64,000 nt of DNA from Icerya purchasi. Its lineage: Eukaryota; Arthropoda; Insecta; Hemiptera; Monophlebidae. The position numbers and the translations under genes are program-made. Below, piece after piece: positions 12,691 to 22,185 of the stretch. The notes beneath the pieces were generated by a model that worked only from the letters and a program-made list of their open reading frames with translations, was not told the origin of the DNA and searched no databases. How positions within the stretch are numbered: the first letter of the stretch is position 1; each line of letters opens with the position of its first letter. Location of the stretch: NCBI GenBank assembly GCA_039619475.1, contig CM077116.1, forward strand, positions 2,232,001 through 2,296,000. The letters run 5' to 3'.

Positions 12691-14508
12691 CATCGTGATA
12701 TCATATGATGAAACACCTCTTTTGGCAGTTGGTCGACTCGCGGAAAAAATCCTCACCATAACCGCCGCACTCGCTCAGGCTGAATTTCGTTATATTTGTC
12801 GCGGACGTGGAATTCTTCCGATTCCAACCGCGGGGGAGGACAGTTCATTTATGTCTGGAAATTCCTGCGGATTTTCCTTTAGCACCGGAAGAACTCGGCG
12901 GAGTAGCCGTGTGTGTCCGGTGAATTAGGATTCGATGCGGAGCAGGGAAAAATACTTCGCAGCGCTTTCCAAGTCAAAATTCGCTCGTAATTGTTCAAAT
13001 ATTTACGTTGCGTAGCAGCGCAAATCGCGCCCTCGATGGAATGTTGTTCTAGGTAAATTTTTATTATCGAGAAACGGGACAATTCGCAGAATTACGACAA
13101 AGCGGAATTTTGCGGGGCGAGCGGTTTTAAGAAGCGCAAAGCGGCACGCAGCTTTGACGAGTTACGTTGCCGAGCGAGAGGGGGGCTGAGCGCACGTGAG
13201 ATGAAGCGACGAGATTGAATTCGGAATTTATATGAAACGGGCATCGTGCGGCGGTGTCGGACACTGCGCGAATGGAAATAACGCTGAGCGCGTTGGCACG
13301 GCGGGCACGGGCACGGGGCAGAGAAAAAACAGGAGGAAAAAAAAAGAAGAAAAGTCTCGCAACAGCGGAAAAGACGTAACGTTTACACACGGAAACGTAA
13401 CGGAGTTAGCAAGCAGGGTGCATGCGCGCGTGTGTACTGAGTCGAGTAAATAAGATAGAGGAGGAATATGTGCGCGTGAGGACGACCAGAGCGAGCTGGC
13501 AGGCGGTCGGGGACTGGCGGTGTCAGAAACCGCCGTTAAATTAAGAGCGTTCGACGGTGCGAGCCTTATTTCAATACGAATGCCCAGTCAGGAGGCTCTG
13601 GAAAAGCGATGATGCTGCAAAAGCGCGCGGACTGCGGCCGATGCGCGATGGACGACGAAGGCAAGAGGATCGGTCGACGGAGCTGTTTGATAAAGAACGT
13701 GCGAGAAGGAGGTGCCGGCTGATAAATAGAGATAAATGCTCGGCGGTCTGCGCGCATGCAGAGTGAACGGGATTGATGGGAAAAGTGGGCAGTTTAAGGT
13801 AATGCATGTAGGAGCGCGCATTTGGCTACGTGTATGGTACGGCGGACTGGGGCAAGACGGGCGCGAGCAGCCGAAGGAATGTGGACAGGCGCACAGAGAT
13901 AGGCACGTAAGAGCCGGAAGGAGCAGAGCAGTATGGACAGGGGCACTGTGTGTCGACGAAGGAGCCGAGGAGATGTCGTTCATTCGGTTCTTGTTATTTC
14001 GAGTGCGTTGCCGCTAACGCCACCACCGCCGCTTGTCACCCGATAAAACTGCCGCTGCCAGGAGGTGCTTAGTAGCAGCTTTCCAGCTTTCTCCAGTATG
14101 TAACTTGCATACTGAATGTCCAGCGAAGTAGCTACGCAACTAGCTGGCTCGCTCTATCCCGTTCGTCAGCCTTTTCCTTGGACCGACTTGATCTTTGTCA
14201 AATTCCAACGGTCCGGCTTTTTATCTCTCTTTCTCTACCGGTGTCTTTCCGTCGTTCTGCATCCTTTTCTCACGCGCTCCCCGGTACCGGTAAGAAGATG
14301 AGCAAGTAGTAGAGCGAGCTTTCCAAGTCAACTAAAGTCTTGGTCAACCGATCAATACGAACTCTAACATCGTTAGCAACGGTGAAAGTGGTTTTCCATA
14401 TACGCGCCACTTTCCAACGCGCACAAACACACCCCTAAAGAAACACAATATACATAATGTGTTCTACACACACACACGCGCGCACACACACACACATTAA
14501 ATATACAC

Positions 14509-14561
<53 letters not shown>

Positions 14562-15130
14562 GGAATAGAACTCGATACTAGTTTGCATTAACTCTATATG
14601 TATGTTTATAGTTGGCCGGGTGCTGGTTCATGCTACTTTCTTCTGTTTCTCCGAGTTCTGACCCTTTGCTCAGCAGCCCTTCGATAATATTCCGTACATA
14701 TATCTGGTCCTTGCGAGTTTCGCCCCTTTCATATCAGTCTGGCAACTCATCGACAGAATAATTTACGCTGGCCGGGTGATTAACGAAATTCACGCAACTG
14801 CGCTTCGGGGACAAAGTCCGATTGCCGCGGAAAATAGTGCGATGCGTTGCGTGCCGGTCAGTTCGGCAGTTCGCATCGGAAAGCGCCAAGAGAAGAAAGA
14901 GTGTGTCGGATTAGCGACGGAAAAATGGTCGGGCAATGAAAAAAGTTTGCCGGCGCTCCGGAAGGTAAATAATTTGCGAGCCGGTTCGTCTAAGATTTTC
15001 GTTGGTGCGGCTGCCGGAGCCGGGCACTTTCTTGAAATGTTGTCGAGCGAGCGGAGGATTCGCCGCTACCGCATCCGCCTTATTAGCCGCGCCGCGCCGT
15101 GCCCGCGAGCAGGGCAGGTCGGTGTAATTT
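12690..15130. promoter_or_regulatory. CpG-rich island A
   Basis: By eye this block is clearly richer in G+C and in CG dinucleotides than the surrounding DNA. It holds overlapping open frames in several phases on both strands (up to 131 codons), as GC-rich DNA does by chance. None shows a domain or signal peptide that I recognise. In many insect genomes such patches mark promoters or 5' exons of long genes; that role here is inference. A (CA)n/(TA)n compound microsatellite sits at 14466-14560. Confidence 0.4.
14466..14560. repeat. Compound (CA)n/(TA)n microsatellite
   Basis: Alternating CA with a few CG steps passes into a TA run of about 38 bp. It creates spurious minus-strand frames rich in Tyr-Ile and Cys-Val. 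Confidence 0.95.
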
Positions 15131-16249
15131 TTTATTTGTTAGCCGACTGCTGAAAAGTTTATATCCGATCCGGCATTGTGGTGTCGACCTTGAAGGAAGA
15201 AAAGCTCTCTTCTAAAATGCTCAACGACCCATTTTAAAACTTTTCTCAACTTAAACGAGCACGCGCAAAAACGCTTTCCTTTCGCGCTTTTCCGAATTTT
15301 CTTCCGCATTTCTTTTCTCTGTTTTCCCAGACAGTGTGTCGTCTTCCTATTATTGCCGGCTGTCAAACGTTTACTCTTGTTTTTAACTTTTCCCGGTCTC
15401 GTCTGGCCGCTGCTAATGCTTCTTCTGCACAGCGAATTCTTTAACCGAAATACGACATTTACCAATGCGCCTCCCCCCGTCTTCTAGACGTTCTAATAAT
15501 CATCATTAAGAAATTCTCTCGTATAAATTTTATCAAACTAGTTGAGCGGCTCTGACGATTTTAATGAAATTAAAAGTTTTTTGGGAACTCCAGACTGGTA
15601 ACTTATCTTCGAGAAAATTAAACGAGCAATGCTCGCGATTGCACAATTACAGCTGAATGAAAGAAGTACATAATACACTTTAAAAAAATGAATTTCAACT
15701 TTCGCCTATTAATCGTAGAGGCATTTGGAAACTGTACCGATTTTAACAGAGAAGACGGTCTTTAAAAATCGACTCGAACTGAGGGTGGTAATTAGTCGCA
15801 TAAAAGTAAAAGTCGGACTCAGTCGGATTCGGCTGTTTACAGCTTTTTCTTCTCATATTAGTGTGTTTTATTTGCTCCGATGTAATGCTATTCGAAACGT
15901 TAGATACATTTTTGATGGGCTTGTGTGAAACTCTTTAATTCATCGCGTCATCAGTTTAACCGCGCAATATCGAATGATCTTGGCTAATTAGTAGAAATGG
16001 TAAAAAAAAGCAAAAATTAAATAAAAATTATTCCATTTCTAAAAATATTACTCTCTTTCTCGCGGTGATAAAAATAAGTGTTTTCGATTCACGGGTTAAA
16101 AAGGGACGTTTTGATACACCCGCGTTAAAGTATTTCGTAAAGAGAATCGGAATTGAAATTGAAATACTTCTTTTCCATTTTGCACGATTTCACGTTAAGA
16201 AGAATATATGTTTCGGAGCTACGGGCTGCTTCTGATTTTTTGTGCGATA
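15131..16249. other. No gene recognised
   Basis: Moderate-AT DNA following CpG island A. A minus-strand open frame (15139-15465) is lysine/serine-rich without a recognisable motif. Confidence 0.4.
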
Positions 16250-16514
16250 GTTTCGTGGATACTAATTTGTGTGATAATTTCACTGATAGTTATTTACGTG
16301 ACAGTTTTGCGAATACTTATTTACATGACAGTTTCGCGGATACTTATTTGCGTGACAGTTTCGCGGATACTTATTTGCGTGACAGTTTCGCGGATACTTA
16401 TTTACGTGACAGTTTCGCGGATACTTATTTGTGTGACAGTTTTGCGAATACTTATTTACATGATAGTTTCACGCATACTTATTTGTGTGACAGTTTCGCG
16501 GATACTTATTTGCG
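16250..16514. repeat. 27-bp minisatellite, about 9.8 copies
   Basis: Tandem units of 27 bp with the pattern gtttcgcggatacttatttg plus cgtgaca. The inner units are nearly identical; the first two and the ninth are more diverged. Units 3 and 8 share the variant ttgcgaatac/acatga, five units apart, which hints at duplication of a block. Because 27 is divisible by three, two plus-strand frames stay open throughout, giving a nine-residue repeat DSFADTYLR in one and VTVSRILIC in the other. I see no evidence of translation. Confidence 0.95.
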
Positions 16515-17368
16515 GTTTGGTAATGAATATACCAAGTTCAAGAGAGTATATCTGTGATGATATTCTATAGATATTTCCATGTAGCGTAGAATAGTACGGA
16601 TGATTTAAAATCTGAATTTAAATCGCTCAACACTACCAAGTGAGTATATCGATCTTCTCCGTTTTAAATACTTTTCAATGCCTGCATAAGTGTGTGCTGG
16701 CACGCGTGTATTCTCCGGATGTGTGCATTTACTCTTTATTGTAAATTTACTGACACAACTTCGTTTTTTAGTTAAAATGTCGGCGTATTATTAGGTCTGT
16801 TTTGCCTTTTTTAGAAAAGTGCGGAGAACATGGAGCGAACAGAGGGATGTAAGCTATGTTCGAAATGTAAAATAACGTATCTAATAGAAAAAAAAAGTCA
16901 ATGAAATTATAAATAAGATAGAAAATCCTAAAACGATTATGGAATGAAAACTAAGGGGGAAAAGGTATAAGATGTGGCGTTAAAAAGTGCAGATGGTAAT
17001 AAGTTGAGGGGACTGGGAAAAAATAAAATTGCCTAGCATAAAATCGAACAACACAAAAAGTAACCGTACAGGACAGAGGAAGATGGGGATATGCAACGTA
17101 ATTCCGTGGCATAGAATCGAATAAAAGGGGGAAAAAAGGAACAGGAAAATCAACAAAAAAGAAGGAGGAAAGAAGAACGGTTCGTTATTCTTCTTTATTT
17201 GGAGTGGGAAGATGCGTCTATTAATCTGGTACCACGTGTATCTGATCAAATTAGTTTCTGCGTATTGATTATCGTTGAACATTCCGGAGAAATTCAGTAT
17301 GCACACTTTTTCGGGTGTAGTAGGTACTTTTTCACATGTTTGCAACATATGTTATAAGTGGAGAATGT
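16515..17368. other. No gene recognised
   Basis: A 122-codon minus-strand frame (16980-17348) exists in a purine-rich plus strand, but its product is a low-complexity Phe/Leu-rich string with no family motif. Confidence 0.4.
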
Positions 17369-17410
17369 GAAAGAAAGAAAGAAATAACTTTATTAATGCA
17401 CATATAAAAT
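17369..17410 (-). repeat. Detached 3' tail of the minus-strand Jockey-like element, with target site
   Basis: On the minus strand this reads AATAAA (17394-17389), gttatt, then (TTTC)4 (17384-17369), a plausible polyadenylation signal and microsatellite tail of a non-LTR element. The 9 bp atataaaat at 17402-17410 recur at 21962-21970, after the poly(A) tail of the plus-strand Jockey-like element. The minus-strand element's 3' UTR at 21971 has no tail of its own, so the tail here is best read as its missing end, separated by insertion of the plus-strand element. The duplication is AT-rich, so chance is not excluded. Confidence 0.55.
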
Positions 17411-17628
17411 AATTGGTTATCGTGTTGTGTCGCCGCGTTCTCGCGTTCACGTATTAATTTTTCTATTATTTCGTCCGATTACCGTAAATACTTTATTAGA
17501 AACATCGTCAGCATTGTATTAGCATCAATTCGGTGAGATTAAACCAGTTTATACGTAATTCCGGTGTTGGTGTACTCACACGCGCTTAACACGCACACGC
17601 AAGCGACGGTACGTCGTTCGTCGTTATC

Positions 17629-19143
17629 ATGACGACGGCGGCGGTATCTACGTCCGTTACATATGCTACACAGCAGTCGACACACGCCCAAACACATATA
17701 CACTCACCAACATGCGACGCAGCAGCGGCAAATCATCATTCTCACACTGTGCAGCCGGCCACGCTGATAACGGGCTTTGCTCCTGTTATCAGTAGCGGCG
17801 TATACTCTTCTACCGCGCAACCGTATTATTATCTATCTCAGCCGTCTTCAGCAATGCCAGCTGATTACAATCAACAGTTTCCTATTTTAGGTAATATTAC
17901 TACCCCGAGCCAATCGGCGAGCTCCATCGGCGATGTTGCAGTAGCCGATATCAATGACAGCGACACATTGAGTGAGAGTAATATAAACAACGAATGGCAA
18001 GAACCGAAGAGGAAGGCCAAAAAGCGATCTTATTTGCAATCCCATGTGGGAAACAACTCCAGAAACAGAAATCGATTTAGCTGCTTGAGTAACTTTAATG
18101 ATGACTGTACAGAAAATAACGATATTACCGATCCGAAATCGAAAATACCTCCACCACCCTCACTTTTTGTACACGAAGTTATAAATTTCGCGTCTATGAT
18201 TAAAAAAATTGCCACAGTACTGGGCAAGCAGGATTTTGTCGCTAAGACCCTAAAACAGAACACAGTAAAAGTCAACGTCCAAACTCCTGACGATTACCGG
18301 AAACTCGTATCAACATTCAAAAAAGAAGATGTCAACTATCATACGTATCAGTTAAAGCAGGAAAGATCATATAGAGTTGTAATTAGAAATCTCCACCACT
18401 CCTTTACGGACGAACAAATTATGGAAGCTCTTAAAGAGCATGGTTTTAGTGTTCGAAATATAATAAACGTTAGGCATAAAATTACAAAAGAACCTCTGCC
18501 ATTGCACTTTGTAGACCTTGAGCCCTTAGATAATGTTAAAGAAATATTTAATCTAACTTACTTACTTTACTCTAAAATAAAGGTCGAAGCTCCCCATCCC
18601 AAGAAGACAATTCCCCAATGCATGCGCTGCCAGTCTTGGGGGCACACTAAATCTTTTTGCAACCGGCCGTATAGGTGCGTAAAGTGTGGAGGTCCTCATA
18701 ATTCCACGGAATGCAAAAAAGAGCAGAGTACTGCCCCGAAGTGTGCCTTATGTGAAGGTGATCATCCCTCAAGTTACAAGGGTTGTGTGGTGTACCAGAA
18801 ACTGCATGAACAAAAATACAAGCCCGGAAACAGTGCCATAAAATTACTAAGGAATAGATATAATCAAACCTTGGTCAATCCGAAAGTATCGTATGCTGAA
18901 ATAACAGCAAGCAAAACAAGCGCAATTAACTCTCTTACCAATAACGATGAACTTACGTCAAGTACTAATGTCAATAAAAATGTGAGCAATTCCCATAATA
19001 ATAATCAAAATAATAACTCTGATTTTAAAAGCATCATAACAGCTTTTCTAGACGACTTCAAGTCAATGTTTAATCAGCTTATGCAGCAAAATTCAGTCAT
19101 GCTAAACCTGCTTACAGCATTAACAAATAAATTAATTAAATAA
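17629..19143 (+). CDS. ORF1, gag-like nucleic acid-binding protein
   Basis: Complete 504-residue frame. ORF1 proteins of Jockey elements bind the element RNA and form the ribonucleoprotein that carries it to the target. Residues 1 to about 120 are low-complexity (Ser, Thr, His, Gln). A region at about 244-310 (RSYRVVIRNLHHS, then HFVDLE) matches the PRE_C2HC segment found before gag knuckles. Three zinc knuckles follow at about 331-386: CMRCQSWGHTKSFC, CVKCGGPHNSTEC and CALCEGDHPSSYKGC, all Cys and His present. The C-terminal part is Asn-rich with a short hydrophobic helix. The start is the first ATG after a GC-rich leader. The stop is two bases upstream of the ORF2 ATG, suggesting reinitiation or termination-coupled translation. 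Confidence 0.9.
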   Translation: MTTAAVSTSVTYATQQSTHAQTHIHSPTCDAAAANHHSHTVQPATLITGFAPVISSGVYSSTAQPYYYLSQPSSAMPADYNQQFPILGNITTPSQSASSIGDVAVADINDSDTLSESNINNEWQEPKRKAKKRSYLQSHVGNNSRNRNRFSCLSNFNDDCTENNDITDPKSKIPPPPSLFVHEVINFASMIKKIATVLGKQDFVAKTLKQNTVKVNVQTPDDYRKLVSTFKKEDVNYHTYQLKQERSYRVVIRNLHHSFTDEQIMEALKEHGFSVRNIINVRHKITKEPLPLHFVDLEPLDNVKEIFNLTYLLYSKIKVEAPHPKKTIPQCMRCQSWGHTKSFCNRPYRCVKCGGPHNSTECKKEQSTAPKCALCEGDHPSSYKGCVVYQKLHEQKYKPGNSAIKLLRNRYNQTLVNPKVSYAEITASKTSAINSLTNNDELTSSTNVNKNVSNSHNNNQNNNSDFKSIITAFLDDFKSMFNQLMQQNSVMLNLLTALTNKLIK

Positions 19144-19145
19144 TT

Positions 19146-20024
19146 ATGGCATCGTTGCGCATAGCTACGTGGAATGCCAATGGTGCAGTTCAAAATAAAC
19201 TAGAAATCGAGATGTTCCTTAAGCTTGAGCAAATCGACATTTTATTGTTGTCGGAAACTCATTTTACAGAGAAAACACAATTTAGAATTAAAATTTATAA
19301 TGTCTACGTAACTACAAGACCGGACCATAAGGCACATGGCGGTAGCGCTGTAGTGATTAAAAGTACAATAAAACACTACGAACTTCAAAATATATCTACT
19401 AAAGAAATTCAAGCAACAAATATAATGGCGTATACATTGAATGGTAAAATTGTAGTTTCTGCAGTGTATTGCCCTCCAAACCACAGATTTAATGAACGTA
19501 TGTTAAGCAAATACTTTAGTATTTTGGGTTGTAGGTTCATCTCTGGCGGTGACTGGAACGCCAAAAACATAAGATGGGGCTCACGATTTTCTAACACCAG
19601 GGGAAAACTTTTAAACAAAATAATGCTAAATAGAAATTTTGGTTGTGTGGCAACAGGCGTACCGACACATTGGCCTACTGACTTAAACAAACGTCCTGAT
19701 GTTTTAGATTTTTTTGTTACTAATGGAATTTCAATGTTGAACGTAAAAGCTGATCCAAATTTTGATTTATGCTCAGACCACAGTGCTGTAATATTAACTG
19801 TAAGTACAGGATTAATAAACCAAGATAAATCTCCAAACTTACATAATAAATATACAAATTGGGTAGATTTTCGAGCATCTGTAAATTCTACACTAAAATT
19901 AAATTTATCATTAAAAACGGAATCAGATGTAGATGCAGCGGTTCAGTACTTTACAGAAGCTGTACAGAGTATTGCATGGAAATGTACGCCAAATACATAT
20001 AAACAAAATAAAAGAAACACATAA
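19146..20024 (+). pseudogene. ORF2 5' part: AP-type endonuclease
   Basis: Frame of 292 residues starting at the ATG just after the gag stop. It shows the endonuclease motifs in order: ATWNANG, LLSETHF (catalytic Glu), GGDWNAK (Asp and Asn), VLDFFV and LCSDHSAV (the terminal SDH). All key residues are present, so nicking activity is not excluded. The enzyme nicks target DNA to prime reverse transcription. The frame runs out at 20024 in an A-rich stretch (about 19995-20020), where the protein continues in another frame, so ORF2 is split by a small indel. It is labelled pseudogene for that reason; a sequencing error or programmed slippage at the A run is possible. Confidence 0.85.
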
Positions 20025-21816
20025 TATACCGCGCCATATACTAGACCTGGTAAAAGAAAAAAGAATCATCCGTAGGAAATGGCAATCGTCTCAAAATCCC
20101 TATTATAAAACTCTGTTAAATAAAAAATCGAAAGAGCTAAAAATTTTACTTAGAAATACCAAAAATGAATCTTTCCAACGCTGCCTGCAGGAACTTTCAC
20201 CCACGGAGGCGACAAATTACAGCCTCTGGAAAGTGATCAAAAGCCGAAATAAACCCATTCAACCCCTTCCCCCAATTCGCAAACCCGATGGTACATGGGC
20301 TAGAACTGATGAAGAGAAAGTCGAGGAATTTGCCAAATATTTTTCTGATGTTTTTAAGCCAAATTTACAATTAAACGACGAAACCGATATACATGATTTT
20401 TTAAGTGTACCTTTACAGTTAAGCCCTCCTATTGAGCCAACGTCTCCCAGCGAAATCAAATACGCAATTACTAAACTTAATAATAAAAAAAGTCCGGGTT
20501 TTGATTTAATTACCAATAAATTGTTATCTGAGCTACCAAAAAAAGGTATATTATTGCTCACAAATATTTTTAACGCTGTTCTTCGTCTGCAGTATTTTCC
20601 ATTATCCTGGAAATTGGCGCAAATAGTAGTTGTACCAAAGCCCGGTAAGGCACCGGATGAGGTTTCATCCTATAGACCTATTTCCTTGCTCCCGATCCTT
20701 TCAAAACTCCTTGAAAAAATAATTTTAAAGCGGTTGAATCCTATTTTAAATGCGGAACATATTGTTCCTGAACATCAATTTGGATTCAGAAAAAGACATT
20801 CGACCATTGAACAGGTACACCGAATTGTGCATACTATTCAAGAAAGTCTTGAAACTAAGCAAATATGCACGGGTGTGTTCCTAGATGTCAAACAAGCCTT
20901 TGATAAGGTATGGCATCATGGTCTGCTTTATAAACTTAAAAAAATAGTGCCGCATCCTTTGTACCTTCTTTTAAAATCCTACCTTGAAGATCGCACATGC
21001 CAGGTTAAAATTCTAAATCAATATTCTGAAATCTATCCTGTATCTGCTGGCGTGCCACAAGGAAGTGTCTTGGGCCCGGTGCTTTACTTAATCTACTCTG
21101 CCGATTTTCCAGTTGATAATAGCGTGATAACGGCTACGTTTGCAGACGATACAGCACTATTAGCTACCGGTAAAGACAATAGTGAAACTTCGAATAAATT
21201 GAAAAAAACTTTATCGGAAGTGGAAAACTGGCTGAGTCGTTGGCGTATTAGAGTAAACGAAAGTAAATGTACGCAAGTAGATTTCACGTTGCGAAATTTT
21301 ACGTATCAGCCGTTAGAAATAAATGGGGTGGTTATCAACCAGGATAAAGATGTAAAATACTTAGGCATTCATTTGGACCGCAAATTAACATGGCAAAAGC
21401 ATATTACACAAAAAAGAAAACATCTAGATATAAGATTGCAAGAATTAAATTGGCTTCTTGGCAGGTACTCTAGTTTATCATTGGAAAATAAATTCTTAGT
21501 GTACAAAATAATTATAAAGCCCGTTTGGACATACGGTTTAATGTTGTGGGGTTGTGCAAAGGATACACACATAAACAAGATACAACGGTTCCAGAACAAG
21601 GCTATAAGGCTGATAGTCGCACCGCCCTGGTACGTATCTAACCACACTCTACATCAAGACTTAAATATCCCATATGTGAAAGACGAGATCAAGCGAGCTG
21701 CTAAGCGATACATAGGCCGCTTGGAGTCTCACACAAACGTTTTGGCGATCAATCTTCTTGATAATAGTCTTGATGTTCGAAGGTTAAAACGTAGTCGACC
21801 GTTTGATCTGGCCTAG
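19933..21816 (+). pseudogene. ORF2 3' part: reverse transcriptase
   Basis: Open frame of 627 codons overlapping the end of the endonuclease frame; the true junction is within 19990-20025. RT motifs in order: SPGFDLI, SYRPISLLPILSKLLEK, HQFGFRKRHSTIEQV, FLDVKQAFDKVWHHG (motif A), GVPQGSVLGP (motif B), TFADDTALLA (catalytic FADD) and KYLGIHLD. The thumb continues with LWGCAKD and ends RPFDLA. There is no RNase H domain. It would copy element RNA into DNA at the nick. Apart from the frameshift no stop or lost catalytic residue was seen, so the copy is fairly young. Confidence 0.9.
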
Positions 21817-21936
21817 TTTTATGTTACTAAAATTTCAGTGGGGTCCATCGCTAGATGCTAACCCCTAACAAGTTATTTTCGCGTTACAGTCCAATTGCTG
21901 GATGGCCTTCTGGCCAGTTGTAATTTGTATATATAT

Positions 21937-21958
21937 AAAAAAAAAAAAAAAAAAAAAA
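21937..21958 (+). repeat. Poly(A) tail of plus-strand Jockey-like element
   Basis: Twenty-two A follow tgtatatatat. TA-rich bases and the 9-bp repeat atataaaat come next. Confidence 0.85.
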
Positions 21959-22185
21959 TATATATAAAATGAAAACAAATAGGTATAAATAAATCGCGTA
22001 CCGCCGAGAGCTCACCGCAACGAAAAGATTTACAATAGTACAATACAGAAAAGTTCAAAAAATTAATGTTAACAAAGGTGCATTATGCAGGGAAAAATAA
22101 AAAAAAAACCCTGCTAACAAGACAAAAGCCAAAGTGCGTAAACGAGAACAACACTATGTTACCATGTAAGTACTTAATCTATAAA

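Larger units (their letters stand above)
17411..21961 (+). mobile_element. Jockey-type non-LTR retrotransposon, near full length
   Basis: Layout is a 5' UTR of about 218 bp, ORF1 (gag, 17629-19143), ORF2 (endonuclease and RT, 19146-21816), a 3' UTR of about 120 bp and poly(A) at 21937-21958. The ends are placed by the 9-bp repeat atataaaat at 17402-17410 and 21962-21970. The single obvious lesion is a frameshift in ORF2 between the endonuclease and RT. Jockey-clade assignment rests on two ORFs, gag zinc knuckles, an AP-type endonuclease, an FADD reverse transcriptase and no RNase H. Confidence 0.8.

Noticed and set aside
13588..14017. Overlapping open frames on both strands in CpG island A
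   Set aside because: Several phases are open at once, as expected for GC-rich DNA with few stop codons; no motif.
14373..14588. 71-codon minus-strand frame
   Set aside because: Product of the (TA)n and (CA)n microsatellite (Tyr-Ile and Cys-Val repeats).
16980..17348. 122-codon minus-strand frame
   Set aside because: Phe/Leu/Pro-rich, no family motif, partly overlapping the retroelement tail.
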